Shown: in pieces, positions 33,998 to 43,198 of the stretch
How positions within the stretch are numbered: position 1 is the first letter of the stretch
Layout: every line of letters starts with the position of its first letter
Assembly (NCBI GenBank): GCA_032881465.1
Contig: CP126168.1
Span: forward strand, 2,480,001 to 2,544,000
Direction: 5' to 3'
DNA from: Parvibaculaceae bacterium PLY_AMNH_Bact1
GTDB lineage: Bacteria; Pseudomonadota; Alphaproteobacteria; Parvibaculales; Parvibaculaceae
DNA length: 64,000 nucleotides
The notes under the pieces: model-generated
What the model was told of the DNA's origin: nothing
Seen by the model: only the letters and a program-made list of their open reading frames with translations
Databases searched by the model: none
Made by a program: the position numbers and the translations under genes

Positions 33998-34252
33998 ATG
34001 AAAGTCCTCTATTTCGCGTGGTTTCGAGACCGCATCGGCATGGCCGAAGAAGAAATCGAATTGACCGGAGCCAACAAACTCACCGTGCGGGATTTTATTC
34101 GTGACCTTTCTGGTCGGGGCGAGGGATACGCCACTGCATTTGAAGATATGGACGTCGTTCATGTCGCCCTCGACATGCAGGAAGTGGATCACGACACATT
34201 GGTCGGCGGCGCGTCCGAAATTGCCTTCTACCCGCCTTTCACAGGGGGGTGA
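33998..34252 (+). CDS. moaD: Molybdopterin synthase sulfur carrier subunit
   Basis: An 84-aa ubiquitin-fold protein ending in the diglycine PFTGG, which is thiocarboxylated to donate sulfur to precursor Z. The hydrophobic start (MKVLYFAWFRDRIG) is typical. The next gene is moaE, three bases downstream, so the two synthase subunits are translated together. Confidence 0.93.
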   Translation: MKVLYFAWFRDRIGMAEEEIELTGANKLTVRDFIRDLSGRGEGYATAFEDMDVVHVALDMQEVDHDTLVGGASEIAFYPPFTGG

Positions 34253-34255
34253 ACC

Positions 34256-34720
34256 ATGGTCAGCGTACAAACGGGTGATTTCGATCCCGGCGCCGAGATG
34301 GACAAGCTTGTTGCCGGTCGGACCGACATCGGCGCATCGGTGAGTTTTGTGGGATATATGCGCTCCCGCAACGAAGATCGCGACGTCGAAACCATGACCT
34401 TGGAGCACTATCCGGGAATGGCGGAAAAAGCGTTGAGCGAGATTGAGAAAGAAGCACACAAGCGGTGGCCCCTACAGGCAAGCACCATTATCCACCGGGT
34501 CGGGCCACTGAAACCCGGCGACAGAATTGTCTTGGTCATCACAGCTTCCGCCCATCGTCAGGCGGCTTTTGAAGCTGCGGAGTTTTTGATGGACTGGCTG
34601 AAAACCAAAGCTCCCTTTTGGAAGAAAGAGTCCGGCCCAGACGGCGATAGTTGGGTGTCCTCACGAAGCACAGACGAAGACGCCGCCCAAAGATGGACGG
34701 CGCCAGCTAAATCCAAATAA
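34256..34720 (+). CDS. moaE: Molybdopterin synthase catalytic subunit
   Basis: A 154-aa subunit that takes the MoaD C-terminus into its active site. Family motifs are visible: GASVSFVGYMRSRNEDRDV, MTLEHYPGMAEK and the catalytic region FWKKES. Together with MoaD it converts cyclic pyranopterin monophosphate to molybdopterin. Confidence 0.93.
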   Translation: MVSVQTGDFDPGAEMDKLVAGRTDIGASVSFVGYMRSRNEDRDVETMTLEHYPGMAEKALSEIEKEAHKRWPLQASTIIHRVGPLKPGDRIVLVITASAHRQAAFEAAEFLMDWLKTKAPFWKKESGPDGDSWVSSRSTDEDAAQRWTAPAKSK

Positions 34721-34729
34721 CAAGAGACC

Positions 34730-35617
34730 TTACGCAGCGCTGACCTTCGGCTGCACCTCCGCTGAATAATCATCCATCAGTGTTTTTGTGATCGTCGATG
34801 GCGTGTAGGTGTAGGGCCCGATTTCCGCAACCGCCGTCACTTCAACGGCTGTGCCTGTAATGAAGCACTCACTGAAATCACCCAGCTCTTCTTCCTTGAT
34901 GTGGCGCTCAACAATCTCGTAGCCACGTTTGCGAGCCAGATCAATCACCGTGCGACGGGTGATCCCATCCAGGAAGCAATCAGGCGTTGGCGTGTGCAAG
35001 ACTCCGTCTTTGACAAAAAACACGTTTGCGCCGGTCATTTCAGCCACATAACCGCGATAGTCCATCATCAACGCATCCGCATAACCCTTGGCTTCTGCTG
35101 CATGTTTAGAAACAGTACAAATCATATAGAGACCTGCGGCCTTTGAATCGCAAGGCGCAGTCTCAGGCGAAGGTCGGCGATATTGAGCAATGTCAGCCCG
35201 AATACCTTTAAACCGAAGTTCCGGGTCGAAATAGGATGGCCACTCCCAGGACGCCACGGCCACATGAATTTTGTTCTTCTGTGCAGAGACCGCCATCATT
35301 TCACTGCCACGCCAGGCCACAGGGCGAACATATCCATCCACAATGCCCTGCGCAGCGACAGCTTTCCGACATGCGTCGTCGATTTCCTCTATGCTGTAGG
35401 GAATCTCAAACCCAAGAATTTCAGCCGACTTAAAAAGCCGTTCGGTATGTTCACGCAGTTTGAAAATCTCGCCGCCATAAACCCGCTCGCCTTCAAAGAC
35501 GCAGCTGGCATAATGAAGCCCGTGGGTCAGGACGTGCACCTTCGCATCCGTCCATGGAACGAGGTCACCGTTGAACCAGATAAAGCCGTCTCGCTTATCA
35601 AATGGAATATCCGCCAT
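34730..35617 (-). CDS. ilvE: Branched-chain amino acid aminotransferase
   Basis: A 295-aa PLP-dependent class IV aminotransferase making valine, leucine and isoleucine from their keto acids. Markers are FIWFNGDLVPW, the THGLHYASCVFEGERVY substrate loop (in parts), AAGLYMICTVSKHAAEAKGYADALMMD with the PLP lysine, and the cofactor-binding ITGTAVEVTAVAEIG. It is convergent with moaE and divergent from the MarR gene. Confidence 0.93.
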   Translation of the reverse strand: MADIPFDKRDGFIWFNGDLVPWTDAKVHVLTHGLHYASCVFEGERVYGGEIFKLREHTERLFKSAEILGFEIPYSIEEIDDACRKAVAAQGIVDGYVRPVAWRGSEMMAVSAQKNKIHVAVASWEWPSYFDPELRFKGIRADIAQYRRPSPETAPCDSKAAGLYMICTVSKHAAEAKGYADALMMDYRGYVAEMTGANVFFVKDGVLHTPTPDCFLDGITRRTVIDLARKRGYEIVERHIKEEELGDFSECFITGTAVEVTAVAEIGPYTYTPSTITKTLMDDYSAEVQPKVSAA

Positions 35618-35832
35618 GAGCCTGGATCCTGATTGTTTCCCGACCGATCTGGCGCAAGCGCGATCTTTTTCACCAGCAGCGTTTGCCCAACTCGGTTCGC
35701 TGCCTACAAAAATTGCAGCACGCCCGGTCTTTGGGTCAAAATACTGGCACTCACGTCGCGAAAACGCCAGATGGGTTCATTTCTGTCGTAAATTCGATTG
35801 TCAAAGTAACTATGTGATCGAGATATGTCAAC

Positions 35833-36372
35833 ATGGCTGACATAAAAATATCTACCCAGGCTTCAAGATCAGACCACACATCCGCGGATTCCGCAGAGAA
35901 TCTGGCCGAAAAAGAGGCTCTCATTCAGGCAATCGAACTTCTGTTCTTTGCCTATCGGGACTTTGTGAGCGACCCTGATGCGATTCTAGAAGCTGACGGT
36001 TTGGGCCGAGCCCATCACCGCGTGGTCCATTTTGTGGGCCGCAATCCCGGCATCACCGTCGCAGAGCTTCTGGGGATCTTACGGATCACCAAACAGAGCC
36101 TGGCCCGCGTCTTAAGAGAACTCATTGAGCGAGAACTCATCGAACAAAAGACCGGAACGCGCGATCGCAGGCAGCGCCACCTTCACCTCACCGACGCTGG
36201 CACCAATCTCGAACGTCGCCTCGCCGTTCCACAGCACGCCCGCGTGGCAAAGGCAATTGCAGATGCTGGACCAGAGGCAGCAGGCGCGTGGAAAAAAATC
36301 CTGCTCAATCTTGTCAACGAAGACGAGCGCACGGCAGTCGAGACCCTTATCACGAATGGCGAGGTGCCTTAA
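35833..36372 (+). CDS. MarR-family transcriptional regulator
   Basis: A 179-aa winged-helix regulator. HTH at ~75-100 (TVAELLGILRITKQSLARVLREL) and the wing KTGTRDRRQRHLHLTDAG are classical. Its stop TAA overlaps the response regulator ATG by one base (TAATG), so it is translationally coupled to a two-component system, an unusual but conserved-looking pairing. Confidence 0.88.
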   Translation: MADIKISTQASRSDHTSADSAENLAEKEALIQAIELLFFAYRDFVSDPDAILEADGLGRAHHRVVHFVGRNPGITVAELLGILRITKQSLARVLRELIERELIEQKTGTRDRRQRHLHLTDAGTNLERRLAVPQHARVAKAIADAGPEAAGAWKKILLNLVNEDERTAVETLITNGEVP

Positions 36373-37085
36373 TGTCCCTCGCTACCTCAGAAGCCCCCGC
36401 AGCACCATTTGATGAAGAGACACCGCATATTCTGGTTGTCGATGATGACCGTCGCATCCGCGAACTGCTGAAAAAATATCTGAGTGAAAATGGCTATCGC
36501 ATCTCAACTGCTGAGAGTGCTTCCGAAGCGCGGGCGCGCATGGAGGGCATAGCGTTTGACCTTCTCGTACTTGATGTGATGATGCCTGGAGAGACAGGTC
36601 TGGAGCTCACCAAATCACTTCGGCTGGATTCGTCTATCCCTATTCTACTTTTGACAGCCCGCGCCGAAACAGAACATCGAATTGAGGGATTTGAAGGCGG
36701 TGCAGATGATTATCTGCCAAAGCCCTTCGAGCCACGGGAATTACTGCTGCGCATCGGCACCATTCTCCGACGCACCGTGCCGGAAAAAACGGATACAAGT
36801 CAGGTCCGCCTTGGCGCCTGCCGGTTTGATCGAGAAAGGGGCGAGCTCTGGCGCGATGGTAATCTTGTCCGTCTGACAGACCGTGAGATCCAGATGATGC
36901 ATCTCTTTGCCAGCCGTCCGAATGAAACACTGTCCCGCACACTCTTAAGAAACGACGAGGCCGGCACGGAGCGGGCAATTGATGTGCAGATCAACCGCCT
37001 TCGACGAAAAATTGAGAAAGACCCGAAAAACCCGATTTATCTCCAAACCATCCGCGGTCTGGGATACGTTTTGAAACCCGATTGA
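36372..37085 (+). CDS. OmpR-family response regulator
   Basis: A 237-aa regulator. The receiver domain (~18-130) has acidic pocket D24-D25, phospho-acceptor D68 (LLVLDVMMPG), the T in LLLTARAE and K in LPKPFEP. The C-terminal winged helix ends in RRKIEKDPKNPIYLQTIRGLGYV, read in parts. The frame is open upstream, but the ATG at 36372 overlapping the MarR stop fits best. The partner kinase lies 52 bases downstream. Confidence 0.95.
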   Translation: MSLATSEAPAAPFDEETPHILVVDDDRRIRELLKKYLSENGYRISTAESASEARARMEGIAFDLLVLDVMMPGETGLELTKSLRLDSSIPILLLTARAETEHRIEGFEGGADDYLPKPFEPRELLLRIGTILRRTVPEKTDTSQVRLGACRFDRERGELWRDGNLVRLTDREIQMMHLFASRPNETLSRTLLRNDEAGTERAIDVQINRLRRKIEKDPKNPIYLQTIRGLGYVLKPD

Positions 37086-37137
37086 GCCCGCGCACGAACC
37101 TCGTGAGCAGCACCCAAACTCCAGGGACGAGAACCGG

Positions 37138-38559
37138 ATGAGTGGCGTCGACATTCAGGATGAACAACATACCGCACGGACCGACCGCACGGGTGCAGCC
37201 AACGCCGAGCAAAAACATCATGCAGGCAGGGGCATCCATCCCTTTCGCATTTTGAAGAAGCTAATGCCTCGCGGCCTCTATGGCCGTTCCCTTATTATTA
37301 TCGTCGCCCCTATGGTTTTGCTGCAGGTGGTTGTGACTTATGTGTTTCTGGAGCGCCATTGGCAGATGGTGACAGAAAAACTCACCAGTGCCGTTGTGAG
37401 CGACATCGCCTTGCTACTGGAGGCAAATGCGACATTCCCTGAAGGAAATGCCAGTGCGCCACAGCTAACAGCGCTTGCCTGGGAACAGCTGGAAATGAGT
37501 GTCTCTTTCCGACCAGGCGAAAGCCTGCCGACAGAATCACGGAACCCAGGCTTCTCACTCTTAGACCAATCACTGCGCAGTGAGTTGGACGAACGGATCG
37601 GCAAACCCTTTTGGCTCGATACTGTGTCTTATCCTGACTATGTGGACATTCGCATTCAGACAGCCGGCGGCGTAATGCGTGTCCTACCACTTCGCAGCCG
37701 GGTCTATGCCACAAACTCACATATCTTCCTTGTATGGATGGCAGGAGCATCGCTTCTGCTCATCGCCATCGCCATCTTGTTTTTGCGAAACCAGATCCGC
37801 CCAATTGAGCGGTTGGCCGTGGCAGCAGAAAGCTTCGGCAAAGGCCGACACTCCGGTTCCTTCAAACCGTCAGGAGCGCTTGAGGTCCGACGAGCCGCCG
37901 CTGCCTTCCTAGACATGCGCGAACGCATTCAGCGGCAGATTGATCAACGCACAACCATGCTTGCGGGCGTCAGTCATGACCTGCGGACACCACTCACCCG
38001 CTTCAAACTCCAGATTGCCCTGATGGGAAACAATCCTGAGGTGGATGAACTCAAGAGCGACGTTCGCGATATGGAACATATGCTCGAAGACTATTTGGCG
38101 TTTGCTCGCGGAGAAGAAGGCGAGGAAGCACAGATTGTTGACCTCGCAGGCCTCCTGAATGAAATCCGCTTAGACGTTCAACGTCATGGCCACCAGATCG
38201 CCGTTGAATCAGAACCGGGCATCACGCTGCCGCTCCGTCGAGCAACCTTCAAGCGGTGCCTGACCAACCTGACTGACAACGCTACCCGCTATGCAGACAC
38301 CGTTCGTTTAACCCTCTTATCTAACGAAAAGTCGGTCACCATCGCCGTCGACGACAATGGGGAGGGCATTCCAGACGACCAATTGGAAGAAGTATTCCGG
38401 CCCTTCCATCGTCTGGACACAGCCCGCAATCTCGACAATGCCGGGACCGGCCTGGGCCTAGCCATTGCACGCGACATCGCAAGGTCTCATGGCGGCGATA
38501 TCACGCTGTCAAAAAGTGCATTAGGTGGCCTGCGCGCGGAAATTACTCTGCCGCACTAG
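37138..38559 (+). CDS. EnvZ-like sensor histidine kinase
   Basis: A 473-aa kinase. After a ~40-residue cytoplasmic leader come membrane segments at ~50-68 and ~200-218 flanking a periplasmic sensor, then a HAMP (~215-270). The H-box is AGVSHDLRTPLTRFKLQ (phospho-His), and the ATPase has N, DDNGEGIP and GTGLGLAIARDIA boxes. It partners the OmpR-type regulator just upstream. Its last 17 bases overlap, on the opposite strand, the end of the TetR/COQ9-like gene. Confidence 0.94.
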   Translation: MSGVDIQDEQHTARTDRTGAANAEQKHHAGRGIHPFRILKKLMPRGLYGRSLIIIVAPMVLLQVVVTYVFLERHWQMVTEKLTSAVVSDIALLLEANATFPEGNASAPQLTALAWEQLEMSVSFRPGESLPTESRNPGFSLLDQSLRSELDERIGKPFWLDTVSYPDYVDIRIQTAGGVMRVLPLRSRVYATNSHIFLVWMAGASLLLIAIAILFLRNQIRPIERLAVAAESFGKGRHSGSFKPSGALEVRRAAAAFLDMRERIQRQIDQRTTMLAGVSHDLRTPLTRFKLQIALMGNNPEVDELKSDVRDMEHMLEDYLAFARGEEGEEAQIVDLAGLLNEIRLDVQRHGHQIAVESEPGITLPLRRATFKRCLTNLTDNATRYADTVRLTLLSNEKSVTIAVDDNGEGIPDDQLEEVFRPFHRLDTARNLDNAGTGLGLAIARDIARSHGGDITLSKSALGGLRAEITLPH

Positions 38560-39151
38560 CATGGTGAGGTTGTGCTTCGGGTGCTGCAGTGTCGCCCCAA
38601 AGCGCCGCTGATTGCTGAAGACGCTTGTCGAGTTCTGACATGGTTTTGCCGAGGCCAGGCTCATCATCCAGCCAGACCCGGAAAGCAGCGAGCCAGACAA
38701 TTCCCAGCGCTCTTGCCCGGACTGCCCCATACACGCCGCCAGAATCGATAGAAGCCGCTTCCAGCATCCAGTGCATTGACCGGAGCGCAGGACGCGTTCC
38801 TGCGAGGATGCCGAACGGGTCTCGCACCAGATCACGAGAGATCGCCCTCACGCCTTCTTTGTAAGGGCCGAGTTCATCAAAACGCAGCATCAGCACATCG
38901 AAAAGACGGTCCTTGGGACGCTCACCTTCCTGATCTTCCGGGTCTACAGCCCGGAGCACCCGCACGTCCGTTCGACGTGAAAAAGCGGCAAGGATCGCTC
39001 GTTTGCCGGAGAATGTGCCATGCAAATCAGCCAGGGGCACCTTTGCCCGCTGAGCGACATCAGAAAGAGATACGCGACTCCACCCCTCTTCCGCAGCCAA
39101 CTGCAGCACAGCATCAATAATCTTGTCTTCTACTGTCTTTCGCGGTGCCAC
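38543..39151 (-). CDS. TetR-like/COQ9-related protein
   Basis: A 202-aa helical protein. The N-terminal HTH (IIDAVLQLAAEEGWSRVSLSDVAQRAKV, in parts) is TetR-like, and the middle, with DRLFDVLMLRFDELGPYKEGVRAI, resembles the COQ9/TetR family seen in Alphaproteobacteria. It could be a repressor or a ubiquinone-biosynthesis lipid-binding protein; the HTH arginine/lysine pattern favours the first. It overlaps the kinase gene tail to tail by 17 bases. Confidence 0.75.
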   Translation of the reverse strand: MAPRKTVEDKIIDAVLQLAAEEGWSRVSLSDVAQRAKVPLADLHGTFSGKRAILAAFSRRTDVRVLRAVDPEDQEGERPKDRLFDVLMLRFDELGPYKEGVRAISRDLVRDPFGILAGTRPALRSMHWMLEAASIDSGGVYGAVRARALGIVWLAAFRVWLDDEPGLGKTMSELDKRLQQSAALWGDTAAPEAQPHHASAAE

Positions 39152-39214
39152 GGCTCTGCCTACCTGCTCTCACGGGGTAAGAAGACAGCATAGTACAAAT
39201 TGGCTGAAAAGAGC

Positions 39215-40051
39215 TTACTGCTTTGAGAGCTCCCTTGATCTGTCCCGAGCGGCCGTCATGCCTAAGCGCATAAGCTGGGCAAGCCCATCCTGTCCCAACA
39301 ACACGTCCAGGGCCGCCGCCGTCGTCCCCCCTGGCGAGGTCACATTCTGGCGCAGCGTTGATGCATCCTCTGGCAAGGTCTCAAGCATGGCGCCAGCGCC
39401 TGCGACAGTCATCCGCGCCAGCTGAGCAGCAAGGTCTGGCTCCAGCCCCAGGGCTTCTCCAGCCGCCGTCATTGTCTCAGCTAGGGCAAAAACATAAGCA
39501 GGCCCGCTCCCAGAGAGCGCCGTCACTGCATCCATCTGACTTTCAGCACCAAGCCAAACAACGTCCCCCACCGTACTCAGCAAGCTGTCGCAGATAGTCT
39601 TGTCGGCGTCGGTAACCAGATCATTCCCGACGACAGCAGTAATTCCTTTGCCAACGGAGGAAGGTGTATTGGGCATCGCGCGAATGATAGCAGCACCACC
39701 ACCCAGCAATTCGTCAAGCCGCTCAAGATCAACACCAGCAGCGATTGATAGAAAGAGGGTTCCGGGCCGCACAAGCGGGCGAAGGTCGGGCAGGACAGCA
39801 TCCATAATCTGCGGCTTAACTGCGAGCACCACAATGCGCGGCGCAGCCTCCATCTCCTCCAACGGCAGATTAAGACGCAGCCCCTTCTCAGCCACCAACT
39901 GCGCAATTTCGCTGGGCGGTGTAGGATCTCGCAGGAACACATCTGCTGGCTCAAGCCCCTGATCGAGCCACCCTGTTAAAAGAGCTCCACCCATTTTTCC
40001 GGCACCAACCAGCACCAGCGGATCATCGAAACGCAGCATCTCAATACTCAC
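39215..40051 (-). CDS. proC: Pyrroline-5-carboxylate reductase
   Basis: A 278-aa NADPH-dependent enzyme, last step of proline synthesis. The N-terminal Rossmann motif is LVGAGKMGGALLTGW. The C-terminal dimerisation region has ALSGSGPAYVFALAETM and TVAGAGAMLE, with the family signature VTSPGGTTAAALDVL. A YbjN-type gene lies 42 bases upstream on the same strand, an order common in Alphaproteobacteria. Confidence 0.95.
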   Translation of the reverse strand: MSIEMLRFDDPLVLVGAGKMGGALLTGWLDQGLEPADVFLRDPTPPSEIAQLVAEKGLRLNLPLEEMEAAPRIVVLAVKPQIMDAVLPDLRPLVRPGTLFLSIAAGVDLERLDELLGGGAAIIRAMPNTPSSVGKGITAVVGNDLVTDADKTICDSLLSTVGDVVWLGAESQMDAVTALSGSGPAYVFALAETMTAAGEALGLEPDLAAQLARMTVAGAGAMLETLPEDASTLRQNVTSPGGTTAAALDVLLGQDGLAQLMRLGMTAARDRSRELSKQ

Positions 40052-40093
40052 TTGCCAAAATCGGATTGCACGAACGCCAGAACCTCAAACGGG

Positions 40094-40600
40094 TCAGGCA
40101 GACCCAACAGTCTCAAACATCGCCGCAGCGATCGCCTCTTCGGGGCTTCGCCCGGCCCAGATAACGAAATTGAAGGCAGGGTAGTAACGATCACAAGCCT
40201 CCATCGCCAGATGCAGCAAAGCTTCACACTGTTCCGGCGTCGCCGCCGCTCCACCACATAAGAGCAATGTGTCACGAAACAAGATCGTCCCGTCATCTGA
40301 CCACATATCGAAATGTCCGGACCAAAGCTGTTCATTGATCAGACCAAGCAGATCCCGAACTGCCAGACGTTTCTCCGGCGGCACACGCATGTCCAGCGCA
40401 CTGGCCATGTGCAGGCCGCAAAAATCATCCCGCCAATTCAGTGAAATCTGATAGTCCCGCCACTCACCCACAAGCGCCAGATTAAGCTCCTGCTCGTGAG
40501 ACCGATCGAAGGCCCAGTTTCGAATATCAGCAACTTGCTCCAGAAGATCGAGTGGATTTGCGTCGACATAGTCTGCAGGCACCATGGTCGCCTTCATCAC
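40094..40600 (-). CDS. YbjN domain-containing protein
   Basis: A 168-aa cytoplasmic protein with the YbjN (type III secretion chaperone-like) fold; ELNLALVGEWRDYQISLNWRDDFCGLHMA (in parts) and INEQLWSGHFDMWSDDGTILFR are characteristic of the alphaproteobacterial group next to proC. Function unknown; E. coli YbjN is a stress/motility effector. Probably co-transcribed with proC. Confidence 0.8.
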   Translation of the reverse strand: MMKATMVPADYVDANPLDLLEQVADIRNWAFDRSHEQELNLALVGEWRDYQISLNWRDDFCGLHMASALDMRVPPEKRLAVRDLLGLINEQLWSGHFDMWSDDGTILFRDTLLLCGGAAATPEQCEALLHLAMEACDRYYPAFNFVIWAGRSPEEAIAAAMFETVGSA

Positions 40601-40651
40601 GAGTCCTCGTCCGCCGCTTCACACTGTTCAGGTGTCAGCACATCCATATAT

Positions 40652-40660
40652 TGTGGATAA
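40652..40660 (-). other. DnaA-box consensus upstream of the YbjN-proC genes
   Basis: TGTGGATAA, the reverse complement of the DnaA box TTATCCACA, lies ~50 bases before the YbjN gene start. Single site; functional meaning unknown. Confidence 0.25.
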
Positions 40661-40794
40661 CTCTCCCCCAAACACTACAGAGCGTGCCCGATCAACTGAG
40701 TCGGCGCAAGCGCCGGGAAGCGCGTAGAGACAAAAAACATGTGGAAAACGGCCTGATTGGCAGACCCAACTCTGCGGGCGAAAGCGCCGTGATC

Positions 40795-41052
40795 CTAGCC
40801 TTGGGAGGACGCCGCTGTTTCGAGCGCCTCAATCCGGGCTTTCAGCGCTTCATTCTCTTCACGCGCCTTAGCCGCCATCGCCTGAACCGCATCGAATTCA
40901 TCCCGAGATACAAGATCCAGATCGGCAATCAGACGTTCAGCCTGACCTTTCACAATGGCTTCGATTTCCTGACGCAACCCTTGGGCCGCCCCCGCCGCAG
41001 ACGTAAATAGCTTCGCAACATCATCAAGCAGCCGGTTGTCATACTGGGTCAT
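40795..41052 (-). CDS. ubiK: Accessory factor UbiK (BMFP) family protein
   Basis: An 85-aa protein. Residues 1-45 are a membrane-fusogenic-type helix (LLDDVAKLFTSAAGAAQGLRQEIEAI, in parts) and the C-terminal half is a coiled coil ending EALKARIEALETAA. The YqiC/UbiK family supports aerobic ubiquinone synthesis. Divergent from lgt, a common arrangement. Confidence 0.82.
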   Translation of the reverse strand: MTQYDNRLLDDVAKLFTSAAGAAQGLRQEIEAIVKGQAERLIADLDLVSRDEFDAVQAMAAKAREENEALKARIEALETAASSQG

Positions 41053-41244
41053 TGTCGTTCTCCAATTCTGCCACGATCTTACGCCCTTCCCTGAATTTTG
41101 TCAGCCCGGACAAGGCTCTATCGGCGCTTGCGACCAGATGTCTCGATCCTGTGAATGCTCGTCGCCCATGTTGGCCTTTGGCTTGACATGCAAAGCCCGA
41201 GAGAGACACTTACCAGCCACATCCTGACCGCAGAAAGAGTGCCT

Positions 41245-42078
41245 GTGCCCTTCCCCGAAATAGATCCTGTTCTGATCCAAGTGGGTCCCTTTGCGATCCG
41301 CTGGTATGCCCTCGCCTACATAGCAGGTCTCCTCCTCGGCTGGCGCTATCTGATGCGCCTCGCAGACACGCCAACCATCTGGGGCCGCAAGTCGCCCTTC
41401 ACCCGCGATCAGGCGGACGATCTGCTTCTTTGGGTCGCTCTCGGCGTTATCTTGGGGGGGCGCTTAGGCTATGTGCTCTTCTATAACCCAGTCTTTTATC
41501 TCTACAATCCAGGCGACATCATTGCTGTCTGGAATGGGGGCATGTCCTTCCACGGCGGATTTCTGGGCGTTGTCCTGGCGATCTATCTATTTTCCCGCAA
41601 GCACACCATTCCACTCTGGTCACTCGCAGATGGTGCAGCCGCCGTCGCACCCATCGGCATTCTGTTTGGGCGCCTTGCAAACTTCATCAACAGTGAGCTC
41701 TGGGGCAGAACAACCGACGTAGCATGGGGCGTTGTTTTCCCAACCGGTGGTCCGCTTCCCCGGCATCCAAGCCAGCTTTACGAAGGGCTGCTGGAAGGTG
41801 TGTTGCTCTTCATCGTCTTGAGATACCTCACCCATCACACAAACGCCCTATCGCGCCCGGGAATTGTGGCAGGCACCTTCTTCATCGGCTATGGCCTGTC
41901 GCGCATCTTTGTCGAGTTCTTCCGTGAGCCCGACGCGCATATCGGTTACCTGTTCGGCCCCGTGACACAAGGCATGGTCCTGACAGTCCCAATGATCCTT
42001 GTCGGCGCAGGTATCATCTGGTGGGCTCAGACAAAGTCGCAGACGCCACAATCCAATCCAGCGCGAAAGCAGAAATAA
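41245..42078 (+). CDS. lgt: Prolipoprotein diacylglyceryl transferase
   Basis: A 277-aa inner-membrane enzyme that attaches diacylglycerol to the lipobox cysteine. Key motifs are GPFAIRWYALAYIAGL, GGMSFHGGFLGV with the essential HGG, and the Lgt signature GRLANFINSELWGR. I chose the GTG at 41245 (AGAAAGAG upstream), where homologues usually start with PFPxIDPV; an open frame reaches back to 41155. Confidence 0.93.
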   Translation: MPFPEIDPVLIQVGPFAIRWYALAYIAGLLLGWRYLMRLADTPTIWGRKSPFTRDQADDLLLWVALGVILGGRLGYVLFYNPVFYLYNPGDIIAVWNGGMSFHGGFLGVVLAIYLFSRKHTIPLWSLADGAAAVAPIGILFGRLANFINSELWGRTTDVAWGVVFPTGGPLPRHPSQLYEGLLEGVLLFIVLRYLTHHTNALSRPGIVAGTFFIGYGLSRIFVEFFREPDAHIGYLFGPVTQGMVLTVPMILVGAGIIWWAQTKSQTPQSNPARKQK

Positions 42079-42090
42079 CCTAACCCGACC

Positions 42091-43167
42091 GTGACCGCGC
42101 TTTCGCACCATATTGCCAGCCTCATCCAGCAGGATGGTCCCATGCCGCTCGACATGTTTATGGACCTGGCTCTCGCACATCCCGAGCATGGTTATTACCG
42201 CACCCGGGACCCACTAGGCCGCAGCGGGGACTTCACCACCGCGCCAGAAATCTCCCAGATGTTTGGGGAACTTCTGGGGCTTTGGTCTGTCGACATATGG
42301 CAGAAACTCGGTGCGCCGAATTCCTTCAATCTGATCGAATTCGGCCCGGGCCGGGGCACACTCATGGCCGACGCCCTGCGCGCAGCCAAACTTGTTCCCG
42401 CCTTCCGCGACGCTGCCAATGTCGTTTTTCTGGAAACAAGCCCTACCCTGCGCGCAGAACAACAACAACGCGTGCCAGACGCTTCCTGGATCGAAACGAT
42501 TGACGCATTGCCCGATGGCCCATGCATCATCCTTGCAAATGAGTTTTTTGACGCGCTCCCAATCAAGCAGTTCCAAAAGACGGGCAAAGGATGGCAAGAA
42601 AGGTGTGTGGCGCTGCAGGCACCCGCTGGTGACGACACACCAGTGTTCCAATATTCCCTAGCAGACACATCAGCCACGCCTTCCATGCTTGCAGCAAGTG
42701 TCCGCGAGGCACCTGAAGGGTCGATCGCTGAAATCTGCCCCGTCGCACAAATAATCATGGAACAACTACGCGCTCGCTTTGATGCAAACCCCGCCGCGGC
42801 CCTCATCATCGACTACGGATACAATCACAGCACCGCAGGAGACAGTTTCCAGGCGTTGAAGAACCACAAGTTTGTCGATCCGCTCGTTGAACCCGGCGAG
42901 GCTGACCTTACCGCTCATGTCGATTTCGAAGCACTTGCAAAACCTTTCAGCAAGGAAGCGCTTTACGGACCCTCAGACCAAAAGTCCTTTCTCGAAGCGC
43001 TCGGCATCCACGCACGGGCCAACGCCCTTAAGGCAAACGCCAACGAACAGCAACAACGCGACATCACTTCGGCTGTGAAACGCTTGACGGACAGAGACGC
43101 GATGGGCAGCCTCTTCAAGGTGATGGCCGTGACGTCACCCGGCCTTCCCGCGCCAGCAGGCCTTTAA
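42091..43167 (+). CDS. MidA/NDUFAF7-type class I SAM methyltransferase
   Basis: A 358-aa methyltransferase family protein. The SAM-binding loop is EFGPGRGTLMADALRA, and the N-terminus contains HPEHGYYRTRDPLGRSGDFTTAPEIS (in parts), diagnostic of the MidA/NDUFAF7 family. In mitochondria the family methylates an arginine of complex I; the bacterial target is not known. GTG start. It lies 12 bases after lgt and 31 before pgeF, as in many Alphaproteobacteria. Confidence 0.88.
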   Translation: MTALSHHIASLIQQDGPMPLDMFMDLALAHPEHGYYRTRDPLGRSGDFTTAPEISQMFGELLGLWSVDIWQKLGAPNSFNLIEFGPGRGTLMADALRAAKLVPAFRDAANVVFLETSPTLRAEQQQRVPDASWIETIDALPDGPCIILANEFFDALPIKQFQKTGKGWQERCVALQAPAGDDTPVFQYSLADTSATPSMLAASVREAPEGSIAEICPVAQIIMEQLRARFDANPAAALIIDYGYNHSTAGDSFQALKNHKFVDPLVEPGEADLTAHVDFEALAKPFSKEALYGPSDQKSFLEALGIHARANALKANANEQQQRDITSAVKRLTDRDAMGSLFKVMAVTSPGLPAPAGL

Positions 43168-43198
43168 AAGCTGCGACACAAAATGAAGGGACGTCGCA

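Noticed and set aside
31185-40660. Two perfect DnaA boxes as part of a replication origin
   Set aside because: They are 9.5 kb apart, single, without AT-rich unwinding region or origin-linked genes such as dnaA, hemE or parAB.
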